A stretch of DNA of 32,151 nt from an uncultured Lactobacillus sp. (GCA_948500755.1 CAOOYH010000013.1:1-32151); one strand, 5' to 3'; positions 1 to 7,540 are shown, counted from the stretch's first letter. Numbers and translations are program-made. The notes: generated by a model from the letters alone, not told the origin.

Positions 1-1
1 T

Positions 2-82
2 GAAGATAAGGGATCACGTGAGCAGGTAGAAATGTGCTTTAAGGCATATCATGATCCATATTGGCAAGCGGAGTTTGAATAG
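2..82 (+). CDS. C-terminal end of an unidentified protein (partial)
   Basis: An open frame runs in from the left edge and stops at TAG 80-82, giving 26 residues that end in HDPYWQAEFE. The composition (W, Y, F, H, charged residues) looks like real coding sequence, but the piece is too short for me to assign a family. It lies 44 bases upstream of the MFS gene on the same strand with no visible terminator between, so the two may be co-transcribed. Confidence 0.5.
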   Translation, partial: EDKGSREQVEMCFKAYHDPYWQAEFE

Positions 83-126
83 GAATAAGTTTATGTAGCA
101 GTAAAAAATAAAGAGGGTTGATGATT

Positions 127-1320
127 ATGAAATCAAAAAGTGTAAGCTTTAAAATTGCAATTTTATTTTTAACTTTTATGGCAGTGTTTACACTATTCCG
201 ATCATCAATGTCAGGAATATTTTCATTATTCTATGCTAAAAATGGCATCCCGACTGCTAATATCAGTTCAATAAAATCATTTCAAAATATTGGTATCATG
301 CTAGGGTTGCTACCAGCTGGATATTTAGCAGATAGAATTGGAAGATTAAAGGTTCTAGCTTTATCTTCAATAGTTATTGCAAGTAGTTTTTTAATCCTAA
401 TTCTATTTAGAAACTTTTTATTCTTTTCTTTAGCAGAACTCTTATATGGAATTGGACTTGCACTTAATTCTGGAACACTCATTGCCTATATAACTGACTT
501 GCAGGAGCAAAATCATCTTTCTCCGAATAGCAAATTAATGGGGATGCAAGTTATCATCCTAAATTTAACCACCTTAATAGGTGGAAATATTGGCACCGGG
601 CTCTTTGCAATTACAGATACTGCACCAGTTTGGTTTGCATTGATTGGCTTAGGATTATATCCTGCGTTTATTTTTTTCATGATACAGTTTTTATCTTTTT
701 CGGATAATAAGGCATCACATAAGCGGAAAAATAATATTAAAAATATTGCTAGTTTCTTTAAAAAAAGAAATTTCTGGATATTGTTGTTGCTGAATATTGG
801 ATATGATTGTGGAACGCAATTTATTCTAATATATTGGTCGATTATCTACGTTAAAAAATTAGGCTTTAATTTATCTCTTGTCTATACCTTGTTTATGTGT
901 GCACTTATTTTAGGGTCGCTTATATTTAATAAAATATCGACATTTGCTAGTTCAAGAAGTATCACGATATTAAATACAGTGTGCATGATTTCTGTGTTTG
1001 TTTTGAGTGGAATTATAGAAAATAAATATTTACTATTGAGTCTTTTTCTATTAATTGAATTACTAATGGGGATGATGTCAGGACAGATTTCTGCTACTAG
1101 TAATGAAGCAATTTATGGAGAAAGCAACAAATCTACTATGCTTTCGACAGTTTCATTTATTGCTGAAATTTTAGTCGGTCTTTCTCTATTTGTAAGTAAT
1201 GCAATTATGAAGTTGGCTGGGAATTTAAAAGTAATGTTTTTTGTATCAGCAGCTTACTTTAGCATTGTTTTATTAATAATTCCTTTGATAAAGCAGAAGA
1301 AAGAGTTAAGTGCAAAATAA
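127..1320 (+). CDS. MFS family transporter, probable drug/metabolite exporter
   Basis: Major facilitator superfamily permease of about 397 residues, very hydrophobic, with a pattern consistent with 12 membrane helices. The loop between helices 2 and 3 carries the MFS signature GYLADRIGRLKVL (motif A). The frame also offers TTG 118 and ATG 121, but AGAGGG at 112-117 sits 9 bases before ATG 127 and only 0-3 bases before the others, so I chose 127. The substrate cannot be read from sequence; a drug or metabolite efflux role is inferred from the family. A convergent decayed toxin gene follows downstream. Confidence 0.85.
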   Translation: MKSKSVSFKIAILFLTFMAVFTLFRSSMSGIFSLFYAKNGIPTANISSIKSFQNIGIMLGLLPAGYLADRIGRLKVLALSSIVIASSFLILILFRNFLFFSLAELLYGIGLALNSGTLIAYITDLQEQNHLSPNSKLMGMQVIILNLTTLIGGNIGTGLFAITDTAPVWFALIGLGLYPAFIFFMIQFLSFSDNKASHKRKNNIKNIASFFKKRNFWILLLLNIGYDCGTQFILIYWSIIYVKKLGFNLSLVYTLFMCALILGSLIFNKISTFASSRSITILNTVCMISVFVLSGIIENKYLLLSLFLLIELLMGMMSGQISATSNEAIYGESNKSTMLSTVSFIAEILVGLSLFVSNAIMKLAGNLKVMFFVSAAYFSIVLLIIPLIKQKKELSAK

Positions 1321-1356
1321 AAAAAGACGATCAGTCATAATCGAGTGATCGTTGTC
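1316..1356 (-). terminator. Rho-independent terminator of the toxin-antitoxin locus
   Basis: On the minus strand GACAACGATCA and TGATCGTC form a stem (one small bulge) around a loop of about 12 bases, followed by a T-rich run (A-run 1316-1325 on the plus strand). It lies 16 bases beyond the toxin stop. The hairpin may also end the MFS transcript from the other side, but its plus-strand T-run is poor. Confidence 0.6.
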
Positions 1357-1371
1357 TCTTAATAAGTATAT

Positions 1372-1681
1372 TTAAATTTTGGATGGAGCATGTTTATCTA
1401 AAATTTTATGATCTCCTGTTGTAACTAAAGTTAAAATTAATTCATTATGATTTAACGAATATACAACAATCCATTGGTCGTAGGTAGAATTGTTAAAGTT
1501 ACCAATGCGAGAAGGATGAAATTCGTTATAACCTTTCCATTTTCCCTTTAATTGATGGTGCTTCATTTTCTAAAATAGCCTTTAGGCAGATACTAATTAA
1601 TTCAACTGGATAATTTTTTCTCTTTAATTTCTTTAATTCTTTTTTATAGGTCGGAGATATATAAATTCTAATATTTTTCAT
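1372..1681 (-). pseudogene. YafQ-type mRNA interferase toxin, frameshifted
   Basis: The gene starts at ATG 1681 in an ATGA overlap with the antitoxin stop. The first 39 codons (MKNIRIYISPTYKKELKKLK onward, to AILEN) match the N-terminal half of YafQ/RelE-superfamily toxins. At about 1566 the frame breaks: the next conserved block, HHQLKGKWKGYNEFHPSR, followed by WIVVYSL and a TGDH tail, continues in another frame to TAA 1372-1374. YafQ proteins normally have several residues between these blocks, so a small out-of-frame deletion is the likely lesion. The original frame ends after about 51 codons, before the catalytic C-terminal residues. A free-standing product from ATG 1566 would lack the N-terminal half. 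Inactivation is inferred. Confidence 0.75.
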
Positions 1682-1947
1682 AAACGATCCATCCAATTAT
1701 CTAGATCGTCTAAAGTGCCAATTTTTTCAATATTTCCAGTTTCTAATTCTTTTTTTGCTTTTAAAGCTTCAGGTGAATCTAGAAAATTAATGAGTTCTAT
1801 ATCATCATCTGCTGCTTTTCCAACAGTAAATCTTAAAAATTCAGAAAGAGTAATTCCTCGTGTTGCTAAATTTCTTATTGCTTTTTCTTTTACATTTTTA
1901 GAAACACGAGTTGAAGCAGTGCTATTACGAGTAACCATATTATCCAT
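1678..1947 (-). CDS. RelB/DinJ family antitoxin
   Basis: An 89-residue protein with an N-terminal ribbon-helix-helix DNA-binding region (TRVSKNVKEKAIRNLATRG, then ITLSEFLRFTV) and an acidic C-terminal tail of the kind that wraps the toxin. The frame can be extended to 1965, but AAAGGAGA (1955-1962) is an ideal ribosome binding site 7 bases before ATG 1947, so the start is MDNMVTRN. The stop overlaps the toxin start by ATGA, the usual antitoxin-first coupling. Antitoxins of this family repress their own promoter, expected in 1948-2025. Because the partner toxin is frameshifted, this looks like an orphaned antitoxin. Confidence 0.82.
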   Translation of the reverse strand: MDNMVTRNSTASTRVSKNVKEKAIRNLATRGITLSEFLRFTVGKAADDDIELINFLDSPEALKAKKELETGNIEKIGTLDDLDNWMDRL

Positions 1948-2025
1948 AAAAACATCTCCTTTCATGGAATACCATTGTATTACGCAATGCTTAAATTGAC
2001 AACAAATGAAAGAGGTGAGATAAGA

Positions 2026-2529
2026 ATGTCTAAATTAATTATCATTAGAGGTAATTCCGGTAGTGGTAAGACCACTCTGGCGAAAGAAATTCATCAACGG
2101 CTGCCGCGTAATACTTTACTGATTTCACAAGATACAGTTAGACGAGATATACTCCGCGTTAAAGATGGAAAAAACACTTTAGGATTACCATTATTTGAGG
2201 ATTTACTTCATTATGGTTATCAAAATTGTGATTATGTGATCCTTGAAGGCATTTTGAATGCGGAATGGTATGAGCCTTTGTTTAGACAAGCAGAGGAGCT
2301 ATTTGGTAAGGAAATTTTTGCATATTATTTTGATATTTCTTTTGAGGAAACCCTAATACGCCATAAGCAGCGTCATATTAGTTCTTTTGGAGAAAAGCAA
2401 ATGCGTTCGTGGTGGAAAGAAAAAGATTATATCAATTTTATTTCTGAAACTAAGTTTTCTAGCCAAACAACTTTAAGGCAAGAAATTGAAACGATTATGA
2501 AGGATATTGGCTATGTCAACAATCATTAA
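2026..2529 (+). CDS. P-loop kinase-like protein (AAA/zeta-toxin-like fold)
   Basis: A 167-residue P-loop NTPase. The N-terminus, LIIIRGNSGSGKTTLAKEI, is a textbook Walker A motif, followed by a short-chain kinase layout (LISQDTVRRDIL, later VILEGIL). Such proteins phosphorylate small molecules; the substrate is unknown, and zeta-toxin-like, nucleoside or antibiotic kinase are all possible. An in-frame start at 1975 exists, but AGAGGTGAG (2011-2019) precedes ATG 2026 at 6 bases. It heads a rightward cluster whose members overlap or abut (next gene overlaps by 17 bases), implying translational coupling. Confidence 0.75.
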   Translation: MSKLIIIRGNSGSGKTTLAKEIHQRLPRNTLLISQDTVRRDILRVKDGKNTLGLPLFEDLLHYGYQNCDYVILEGILNAEWYEPLFRQAEELFGKEIFAYYFDISFEETLIRHKQRHISSFGEKQMRSWWKEKDYINFISETKFSSQTTLRQEIETIMKDIGYVNNH

Positions 2530-3334
2530 TCAATTAAATAGGCGGTTGAAATCTGACTTGCACGAAATTAATCATGAATCACTTAACAGCACTTTTGTTG
2601 GCTATAGTAATTTATATCGGCAATCGATTTTTGTAAAACAATTTGCAAAAGAGCAAGGTTATTACACTGAAAAGATGGTTACAAATCAGTTAAATGATCG
2701 AGTTTTAGGCGGTTTTCCGCTTAATAATACGTTTGTTTTAGTGTTAAAAGATTGCTCACCAAAAGATATAGGAGAAAAGATTGATTTGAATCTAGCTTTT
2801 GAGATGGGACAAGTATTAGGAGAATATCATTTAAAGGTGAAACCATTTATAAGAATTAAGATTGTTAGCGGACAGTTTGATGATTACGTGGCTGAAATAG
2901 ATTCTTTTAAAGAAAGTTCATACAAAAGAAGATTGAAGAAACTTACTAGTAAATTTTTACCTTATGAAAATGAAATTAAGTTAGAATTATCTCAACATTC
3001 AAAATTTGTCTTGCATGGTGATGTGGGCATCAGAAACTATAAATATGTTGATAGTAAGCTAGCACTTATTGACTTTGAAAAAGCACGTTTAGGCCCAGTA
3101 TATCAAGATTTTATAAAATTGTTTTACCAAGATTTTGATTTGAATGAAGAATTGATTCAATCATTTCTGGCGGGATATTCAAGTAAGAATCCTAATTATC
3201 GCTTATCTGACTTAACAAAACAATATTTGATTTTTACTACTGCAGTTGGCATTCTTAACTATACTGAAAAAATTGAGGATCTGGCTTTTAGATATATTGG
3301 AGAGACAATGTTAGACACGATTGAGAAGAAATAG
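2513..3334 (+). CDS. Aminoglycoside phosphotransferase (APH)-fold kinase
   Basis: A 273-residue protein with the APH/choline-kinase catalytic signature FVLHGDVGIRNYKY followed by LALIDFEKARLGP, giving the catalytic Asp (HGD), the Asn, and the metal-binding Asp in the IDFE block. The start is ATG 2513, with AGGAT (2501-2505) 7 bases upstream; TTG 2507 is possible. It overlaps the upstream kinase gene by 17 bases and its TAG directly abuts the next ATG (TAGATG). The fold covers antibiotic kinases and small-molecule or sugar kinases, so the name does not prove drug resistance. Confidence 0.78.
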   Translation: MSTIINQLNRRLKSDLHEINHESLNSTFVGYSNLYRQSIFVKQFAKEQGYYTEKMVTNQLNDRVLGGFPLNNTFVLVLKDCSPKDIGEKIDLNLAFEMGQVLGEYHLKVKPFIRIKIVSGQFDDYVAEIDSFKESSYKRRLKKLTSKFLPYENEIKLELSQHSKFVLHGDVGIRNYKYVDSKLALIDFEKARLGPVYQDFIKLFYQDFDLNEELIQSFLAGYSSKNPNYRLSDLTKQYLIFTTAVGILNYTEKIEDLAFRYIGETMLDTIEKK

Positions 3335-3799
3335 ATGGAACAAAATTACATTAAAAATTTGCGTAAAAAGGTAGGCCATGAACCACTAATTTTAAATTTT
3401 GCTGGTGGAGTTTTAGTCAACGATCAAGATGAAATCTTGTTGCAGAAAAGGTCGGATTTTAAGTCATGGGGTCTGCCAGGAGGAGCAATGGAATTTGGAG
3501 AATCTGCTCAAGAGACATGTGTTCGTGAATTTTTAGAAGAAACAGGATTAAAAGTGAAAGTCAAATCTTTGTTAGGAATTTCGACTGATTTTATTCAGCA
3601 TTATCCTAATGGGGATGTAGCTCAAGCAGTTGTGATCGAATTTTTGGTAGAGCTAGTAGGCAAAAAGAGTAGAAAACCAGATTCGGAAACATTAGAGTTG
3701 AAATATTTTTCTAAAGATAATTTGCCGGATATTTTTAATAAGCAGCACTTAAATTTTATTGAGCATTACTATAAACGAGATTATCCATTTTTTGAATAG
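3335..3799 (+). CDS. Nudix hydrolase
   Basis: A 154-residue protein with a complete Nudix box, GGAMEFGESAQETCVREFLE then ETGLKV, matching GX5EX7REUXEEXGU. It is preceded by the usual first strand (FAGGVLVNDQDEILLQKRS). Nudix enzymes hydrolyse nucleoside diphosphates linked to another moiety, often damaged or modified nucleotides. The specific substrate is not evident. The start immediately follows the APH gene stop, so translation is probably coupled. Placement before two nucleoside phosphorylases suggests nucleotide salvage or house-cleaning (inference). Confidence 0.88.
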   Translation: MEQNYIKNLRKKVGHEPLILNFAGGVLVNDQDEILLQKRSDFKSWGLPGGAMEFGESAQETCVREFLEETGLKVKVKSLLGISTDFIQHYPNGDVAQAVVIEFLVELVGKKSRKPDSETLELKYFSKDNLPDIFNKQHLNFIEHYYKRDYPFFE

Positions 3800-3807
3800 G
3801 AGTATGT

Positions 3808-4569
3808 ATGAAAGAAGAGCGATGTATTTTACAAATAGATAAAGATACAAAAGCTGTTATTGAACCCGATTATGAAAAACAACCCTTTAAATTTCACTCT
3901 AAATTATTATTTGCTTTTGTTCCTAAAGAAGATATTGATAATTTTTTAGAACAAGTTTCTCATAAAGTGTTAGGCTCGTATGATACCATTTCCTTTCAAC
4001 CAGATATTTATGAAATTGAAAGGAACGGAGAATACTTTACTTTATGCCAAGCTCCTTTAGGAGCACCAGCAGCCACACAATTACTTGATTGGTTAATTGC
4101 ATACGGGGTTAAAAAAGATTTAGCATTTGGAAATGCCGGTGCGCTTGTAGATTTACGGGAAAATGAGATGTTTATTCCGACTAAGGCAATTAGAGATGAA
4201 GGAACTTCTTTCCATTATTTAGAAGATAGTCTAACGGTCGATTTGAACACCAAATTTTTAAGTCAAGTAAAAAAGGCAATAACTGAGCTAGACTACAAAT
4301 ATAATGAAGTGACGACATGGACAACAGATGCCTTTTTCAGAGAAACACCGAAAAAAGTGAAGCAATTTCGTGACTTAGGAGCCTCTGTAGTAGAGATGGA
4401 ATGTTCAGCACTAGCAGCTTGTGCACAATTTAGAAAAATCAAATTTGCGCAAATTTTGTTTACAGCTGATACTTTAGCTAAAGAAGAGGACTATGATCCA
4501 CGTGATGGTGGAACCGATTCACATCGTCGTGGATTAGAAATTTGCTTTGAGATATTACAAAAATTATAG
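3808..4569 (+). CDS. Nucleoside phosphorylase family protein, copy 1
   Basis: A 253-residue member of the PNP/UDP phosphorylase family, which cleaves nucleosides with phosphate to free base and (deoxy)ribose-1-phosphate. Visible family blocks are CQAPLGAPAATQLLDWLI, the FGNAGAL loop, AIRDEGTSFHY and the substrate-binding VVEMECSALAACAQF, which matches the EME motif of uridine phosphorylase. AGGAG (3798-3802) lies 5 bases before ATG 3808. The next gene is a paralogue about 60% identical over the stretch I aligned by eye. Copy 1 has FGNAGAL where copy 2 has VGNAGAL, and a different C-terminus (DGGTDSHRRG), so specificity may differ. Base preference cannot be fixed from sequence. Confidence 0.82.
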   Translation: MKEERCILQIDKDTKAVIEPDYEKQPFKFHSKLLFAFVPKEDIDNFLEQVSHKVLGSYDTISFQPDIYEIERNGEYFTLCQAPLGAPAATQLLDWLIAYGVKKDLAFGNAGALVDLRENEMFIPTKAIRDEGTSFHYLEDSLTVDLNTKFLSQVKKAITELDYKYNEVTTWTTDAFFRETPKKVKQFRDLGASVVEMECSALAACAQFRKIKFAQILFTADTLAKEEDYDPRDGGTDSHRRGLEICFEILQKL

Positions 4570-4580
4570 GAGGAGTAGGT

Positions 4581-5363
4581 ATGAAAGAAGAGACAGAACA
4601 ACCATTTATTTTAGATTTTGACCCAAACCATCATGCAATAATTGAACCAGATCATGATCAGGAACCATTTCATTTTCACTCACGCTTGCTTTATGCCTTT
4701 GTTCCTAAGAATGAAATTGATGCATTTTTAGATCAGCATCTTCACCGCACTATAGGTGAATTTGAGTCAGTTTCTTTTAGTCCAAAGATTTATGAAGTTG
4801 AATTAAATGGTAAATACTTTACTTTATGTCAAGCACCGCTTGGAGGACCTGCTTCTGTCCAATTACTTGATTGGTTGATTAGTTATGGCGTGAACCAAGT
4901 TTTAACTGTTGGTAATGCGGGCGCGTTAACTGATTTGCCTGAAAATGAGATGTTACTAGTCAAACGTGCAATTCGTGATGAAGGAACCTCTTTTCATTAT
5001 ATGGAGCCAGGTCAATTTATTGATTTAAATCAGGATTTCTTAAAGCAGATAGAAAATGCATTAGCTACTTTGGATCTTAAATATGATGAAATTACTACTT
5101 GGACAACTGACGGCTTCTTCAGAGAAACGCCCAAGAAAGTTGCACATTTTCGTCAATTAGGAGCTGCAACTGTTGAAATGGAATGTGCATCTTTGGCAGC
5201 TTGTGCGCAATTCAGAAAAGTGGATTTCGCTCAAATTTTATTTACTGCTGATACTTTGGCTGATATAGAAAACTATGATGAACGCGACTGGGGGTATGAA
5301 TCTCACAGTGCGGGGTTAGAGATTGGATCTAAAGTTTTAACGAAACTAGGTAAAAATGAATAA
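4581..5363 (+). CDS. Nucleoside phosphorylase family protein, copy 2
   Basis: A 260-residue paralogue of the preceding gene, with the same PNP/UDP blocks: CQAPLGGPASVQLLDWLI, TVGNAGAL, AIRDEGTSFHYMEPG and ATVEMECASLAACAQF. GGPAS and VGNAGAL are closer to characterised family members than the copy 1 versions. A strong ribosome binding site (AGGAGGAG) lies before ATG 4581, 11 bases after copy 1 ends. At about 60% identity the duplication is old or one copy was acquired separately. The 3' end overlaps the ASCH gene start by 8 bases. The two copies could form a mixed oligomer, since the family is hexameric or trimeric (inference). Confidence 0.83.
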   Translation: MKEETEQPFILDFDPNHHAIIEPDHDQEPFHFHSRLLYAFVPKNEIDAFLDQHLHRTIGEFESVSFSPKIYEVELNGKYFTLCQAPLGGPASVQLLDWLISYGVNQVLTVGNAGALTDLPENEMLLVKRAIRDEGTSFHYMEPGQFIDLNQDFLKQIENALATLDLKYDEITTWTTDGFFRETPKKVAHFRQLGAATVEMECASLAACAQFRKVDFAQILFTADTLADIENYDERDWGYESHSAGLEIGSKVLTKLGKNE

Positions 5364-5802
5364 ACAATTGAAACAATTTTGGCATGATTTTTGTCAAAGC
5401 CATAACTTAGAATATGATACTCCGGTAGAAGCCTGGGCTTTTGGAGCAACTGCTAAAGATGCAGACTAATTAGCTGAGTTGGTAAATCGAAGAATAAAAA
5501 CTGCTACTACATCGGCATATGAGCTTTATGGAAATGAAAAGTTGCCCGAAGTAGATGAGTGGAGCATTATTTTAGACAGTAAAGGTGAGCCAGTTTGTGT
5601 TATTCAAGAAAAAGTTGCAGAAATTGTTCCTTATGATTTAATTTCTAAAGAACACGCCTACCATGAAGGTGAGGGTGATCGAAGTTATGAATATTGGCGT
5701 CGAACCCATGATAATTTTTTTGATTGGAAATATCGAGAAGCAGGTAAAGTATTCTATTCTCAGGCACCAATGGTATGTGAAGTTTTTGAAAAGGTAGAGT
5801 AA
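5356..5802 (+). pseudogene. ASCH domain protein interrupted by a nonsense codon
   Basis: From ATG 5356 one frame encodes a full ASCH protein of about 148 residues. It starts MNKQLKQFWHDFCQSHNLEY, contains TATTSAYELY and EGEGDRSYEYWRRTHDNFF, and ends at TAA 5800-5802. Codon 38 (5467-5469) is TAA, after KDAD and before LAELVNRRIK, where CAA (Gln) would restore a continuous protein. The remaining open stretch could only use weak starts such as TTG 5479 and would lack the N-terminus. ASCH proteins bind RNA or nucleosides; E. coli YqfB is an N4-acetylcytidine amidohydrolase. That fits the nucleoside-enzyme neighbours, but this protein's substrate is unknown. A single C-to-T change or a sequencing error would explain the stop. 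Confidence 0.8.
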
Positions 5803-5825
5803 AAAACATACCTTACTTATATAGT

Positions 5826-6149
5826 TTATAATCTAATCGGCTTTTCCCACACATCTTGCATAGATGTGATTGAGGGAAGAAGCCGTTTTTTATTTTTAGC
5901 TAAGTAATTGGCATAAAAAGTCATTGTCGCCTTTTTATTAGAAATCTTGACAAGGATGCGATCGACTGTATCTTCTTGCCATTCAGGTTTGAACTAAGTA
6001 ATGATAATATGAGTAAGATTGATGATGTGGATAAAAATGATAGTCAATTTTTTACTATTACGATCCTCAAACCATTGCACCAAATCATCGAATTGAAAGA
6101 TATTGGCAAACGAAAAGAAGTTAAAAGAGGCTAAAAAATCCTCAGCTGA
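5826..6149 (-). pseudogene. Decayed reading frame of unknown family
   Basis: On the minus strand one frame is open from 6149 to a stop at 5826-5828, apart from a TAG at 5994-5996. No start codon with a ribosome binding site is visible. The downstream 55 residues begin FKPEWQEDTVDRILVKISNK and end DVWEKPIRL; the upstream part contains FDDLVQWFEDRNSKKL. The mix of W, D, E, Q and P looks protein-like rather than a random shadow, so I read it as the 3' remnant of a lost gene. I do not recognise the family. A competing 41-codon plus-strand ORF (6009-6134) overlaps it without a ribosome binding site. Confidence 0.4.
5838..5891 (+). terminator. Rho-independent terminator of the kinase/phosphorylase cluster
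   Basis: CGGCTTTTCCC pairs with GGGAAGAAGCCG, with an inner CACATC/GATGTG stem, followed by TTTTTT (5886-5891). It lies 35 bases beyond the ASCH stop. The hairpin lies inside the decayed minus-strand reading frame described separately. Confidence 0.85.
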
Positions 6150-6166
6150 TTAAAAATCAACTGAGG
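6132..6166 (-). terminator. Rho-independent terminator of folD
   Basis: On the minus strand CCTCAGTTGATT pairs with AATCAGCTGAGG (12 bp, one G-U) around a TTT loop, followed by ATTTTTTAG. It lies about 70 bases beyond the folD stop. Confidence 0.85.
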
Positions 6167-6238
6167 AATAAAAACTTTATATGTTTCTACTGTCTACTTG
6201 ACGGGGAATGTATCAATAATACTGCTTAGCGTCTTTTT

Positions 6239-7093
6239 CTATTTGTTCCATTCAGCCAAATCTACAGTTTGCTGCATCAAAGTTGCAATAGTCATTGGAC
6301 CCACGCCACCAGGAACTGGAGTGATGTTTTCAGCTACTTCTTTAACATCATCACAATCTACATCCCCAACTAAATGATGATTTGCCATCCGATTAATTCC
6401 TACATCAATCACAGTTGCACCCAGCTTAACCTGATCTTTTTTAATTAAGTTAGGTTTGCCAGCAGCTACAACTAAAATATCAGCATGTTTAGTGTAATAA
6501 TCGATATTATCCGTATGTAAGCTTACCATTGTTACTGTCGCATTTTCATTGATGAGAAGCGATTGAAGAGGGCGACTTACTAAAATGCTGCGTCCAATGA
6601 TTGTTACGTTTTTGCCTTCAATTTTATCTAAATAAGAATGAAGCAAAGTCATAATTCCCCGTGCGGTACAAGAAACAGGATAGTGTCCATTTTCATTGTT
6701 ATAAAGTTTACCAACATTTTTAGAATTAAAACCATCCACATCTTTTTCAGGAGCAATTGCTTCAATTAGTTCGGTTTGATTGAGATGCTTAGGTAAAGGA
6801 AGCTGAATTAAAATTGCGTGAATAGTTGGATCGTCATTATAGTGATGAATTGCTTGTAAAACTTCAGCTTGACTCACATCTTTTGGGAATTTTCTCAAGA
6901 TAGATTTCATTCCCAACTTTTCTGCAGTTCTATGTTTATTTCGAGTGTAAATAACGCTGGCTGGGTTATCTCCTACAAGAATAACCGCAATTCCGGGAAT
7001 TATCCCTTTTTCTTTTTTTAATTTATCAACTCTGGTTTTGGTTTCTTTATTAAGTTGTTTGGCAATTTTACGTCCGTTAATAACGTTTGTCAC
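6239..7093 (-). CDS. folD: Methylenetetrahydrofolate dehydrogenase/cyclohydrolase
   Basis: Bifunctional FolD, 284 residues, the normal family length. It oxidises 5,10-methylene-THF with NADP and hydrolyses the product to 10-formyl-THF, feeding purine and formyl-Met synthesis in the cytosol. Visible motifs are VGDNPASVIYTRNKHRTAEK with the Tyr and Lys of the catalytic site, ILIQLPLP, EKDVDGF, the Rossmann part IIGRSILVSRP and the C-terminal signature PVPGGVGPMTIATLMQQ. The usual PCTPxG is VSCTARG here, a mild divergence. The start is GTG 7093, supported by a strong purine run (GGGGGG) upstream. It is monocistronic, with its own terminator. Confidence 0.95.
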   Translation of the reverse strand: MTNVINGRKIAKQLNKETKTRVDKLKKEKGIIPGIAVILVGDNPASVIYTRNKHRTAEKLGMKSILRKFPKDVSQAEVLQAIHHYNDDPTIHAILIQLPLPKHLNQTELIEAIAPEKDVDGFNSKNVGKLYNNENGHYPVSCTARGIMTLLHSYLDKIEGKNVTIIGRSILVSRPLQSLLINENATVTMVSLHTDNIDYYTKHADILVVAAGKPNLIKKDQVKLGATVIDVGINRMANHHLVGDVDCDDVKEVAENITPVPGGVGPMTIATLMQQTVDLAEWNK

Positions 7094-7347
7094 TAATAGA
7101 AGCCCCCCTTTTCTCTAAGAAAAAATACTATTTTAGAACAAAAAATTTGTATTTAAAAGTTTCTGTAATAAATCAATAGCATATTGTTTTACTTCATCAA
7201 TTAAAATTGACAACTCCCATAATAACATTTTTCTAGATAGACTTAGAAGGAAATAGATAATTCGGTATAATAGAAATCAGGTTGGTGAAGATGATATCAG
7301 AGTTAAAATAAGGACCAAATAACAAAAAAGCTGATAATTAACTGAAA
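7094..7347. other. Intergenic region between folD and rbsD, left part
   Basis: This AT-rich stretch holds no gene I can support. It contains a perfect TATAAT (7266-7271) with a poor -35 (TTAGAA, 17 bases upstream), followed by AGGTTGGTGAAG and a 6-codon ORF (ATG 7291 to TAA). That could be a gene remnant or the start of an untranslated transcript. A 31-codon minus-strand ORF (7133-7228) has no ribosome binding site. The folD promoter must lie here but I cannot place it. Confidence 0.3.
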
Positions 7348-7389
7348 TTAACCCCCAGAGTTGGCCATAAATTCAACCGGGAGGGTTAA
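7348..7389. repeat. Nested inverted repeat upstream of rbsD
   Basis: TTAACCC (7348-7354) is mirrored by GGGTTAA (7383-7389), and inside it GTTG (7360-7363) is mirrored by CAAC (7374-7377), with unpaired 5-base stretches between. No T-run follows on either strand, so it is not an ordinary terminator. It could be an operator or a structured leader element of unknown role. Confidence 0.45.
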
Positions 7390-7455
7390 CCTCATTACTA
7401 TCTGCAACTATCTTCTCTTTTTTCTTTTACTGTTTATATTTCAAAATCAAATTTA

Positions 7456-7501
7456 ATATATTAGCTGCTTTAAAAGTGCTAATCTTAAAGAGATATATTA
7501 G
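7456..7501 (+). promoter_or_regulatory. Putative operator/promoter region of rbsD
   Basis: Two copies of ATATATTAG (7456-7464 and 7493-7501) start 37 bases apart, and ATTAGC (7460-7465) is mirrored by GCTAAT (7478-7483). These lie 40-85 bases before the rbsD start, where a ribose regulator would act. I see no consensus cre site and no clear -35/-10 pair, so the role is inferred from position. Confidence 0.35.
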
Positions 7502-7540
7502 AATGTTAATAAATGTGTTTTAAGAAAAGGATTAATGACT

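Noticed and set aside
1996..2001. TTGACA upstream of the P-loop kinase
   Set aside because: Overlaps the ribosome binding site region in spacing and lacks a -10 before the start codon.
6009..6134. 41-codon plus-strand ORF (starts MSKIDDVDKND)
   Set aside because: No ribosome binding site or promoter; it overlaps the more protein-like minus-strand remnant. I cannot exclude it entirely.
7207..7212. Perfect TTGACA as a -35 box
   Set aside because: No matching -10 at 16-18 bases and no gene positioned to use it.
7133..7228. 31-codon minus-strand ORF upstream of folD
   Set aside because: No ribosome binding site and AT-rich composition; likely chance.
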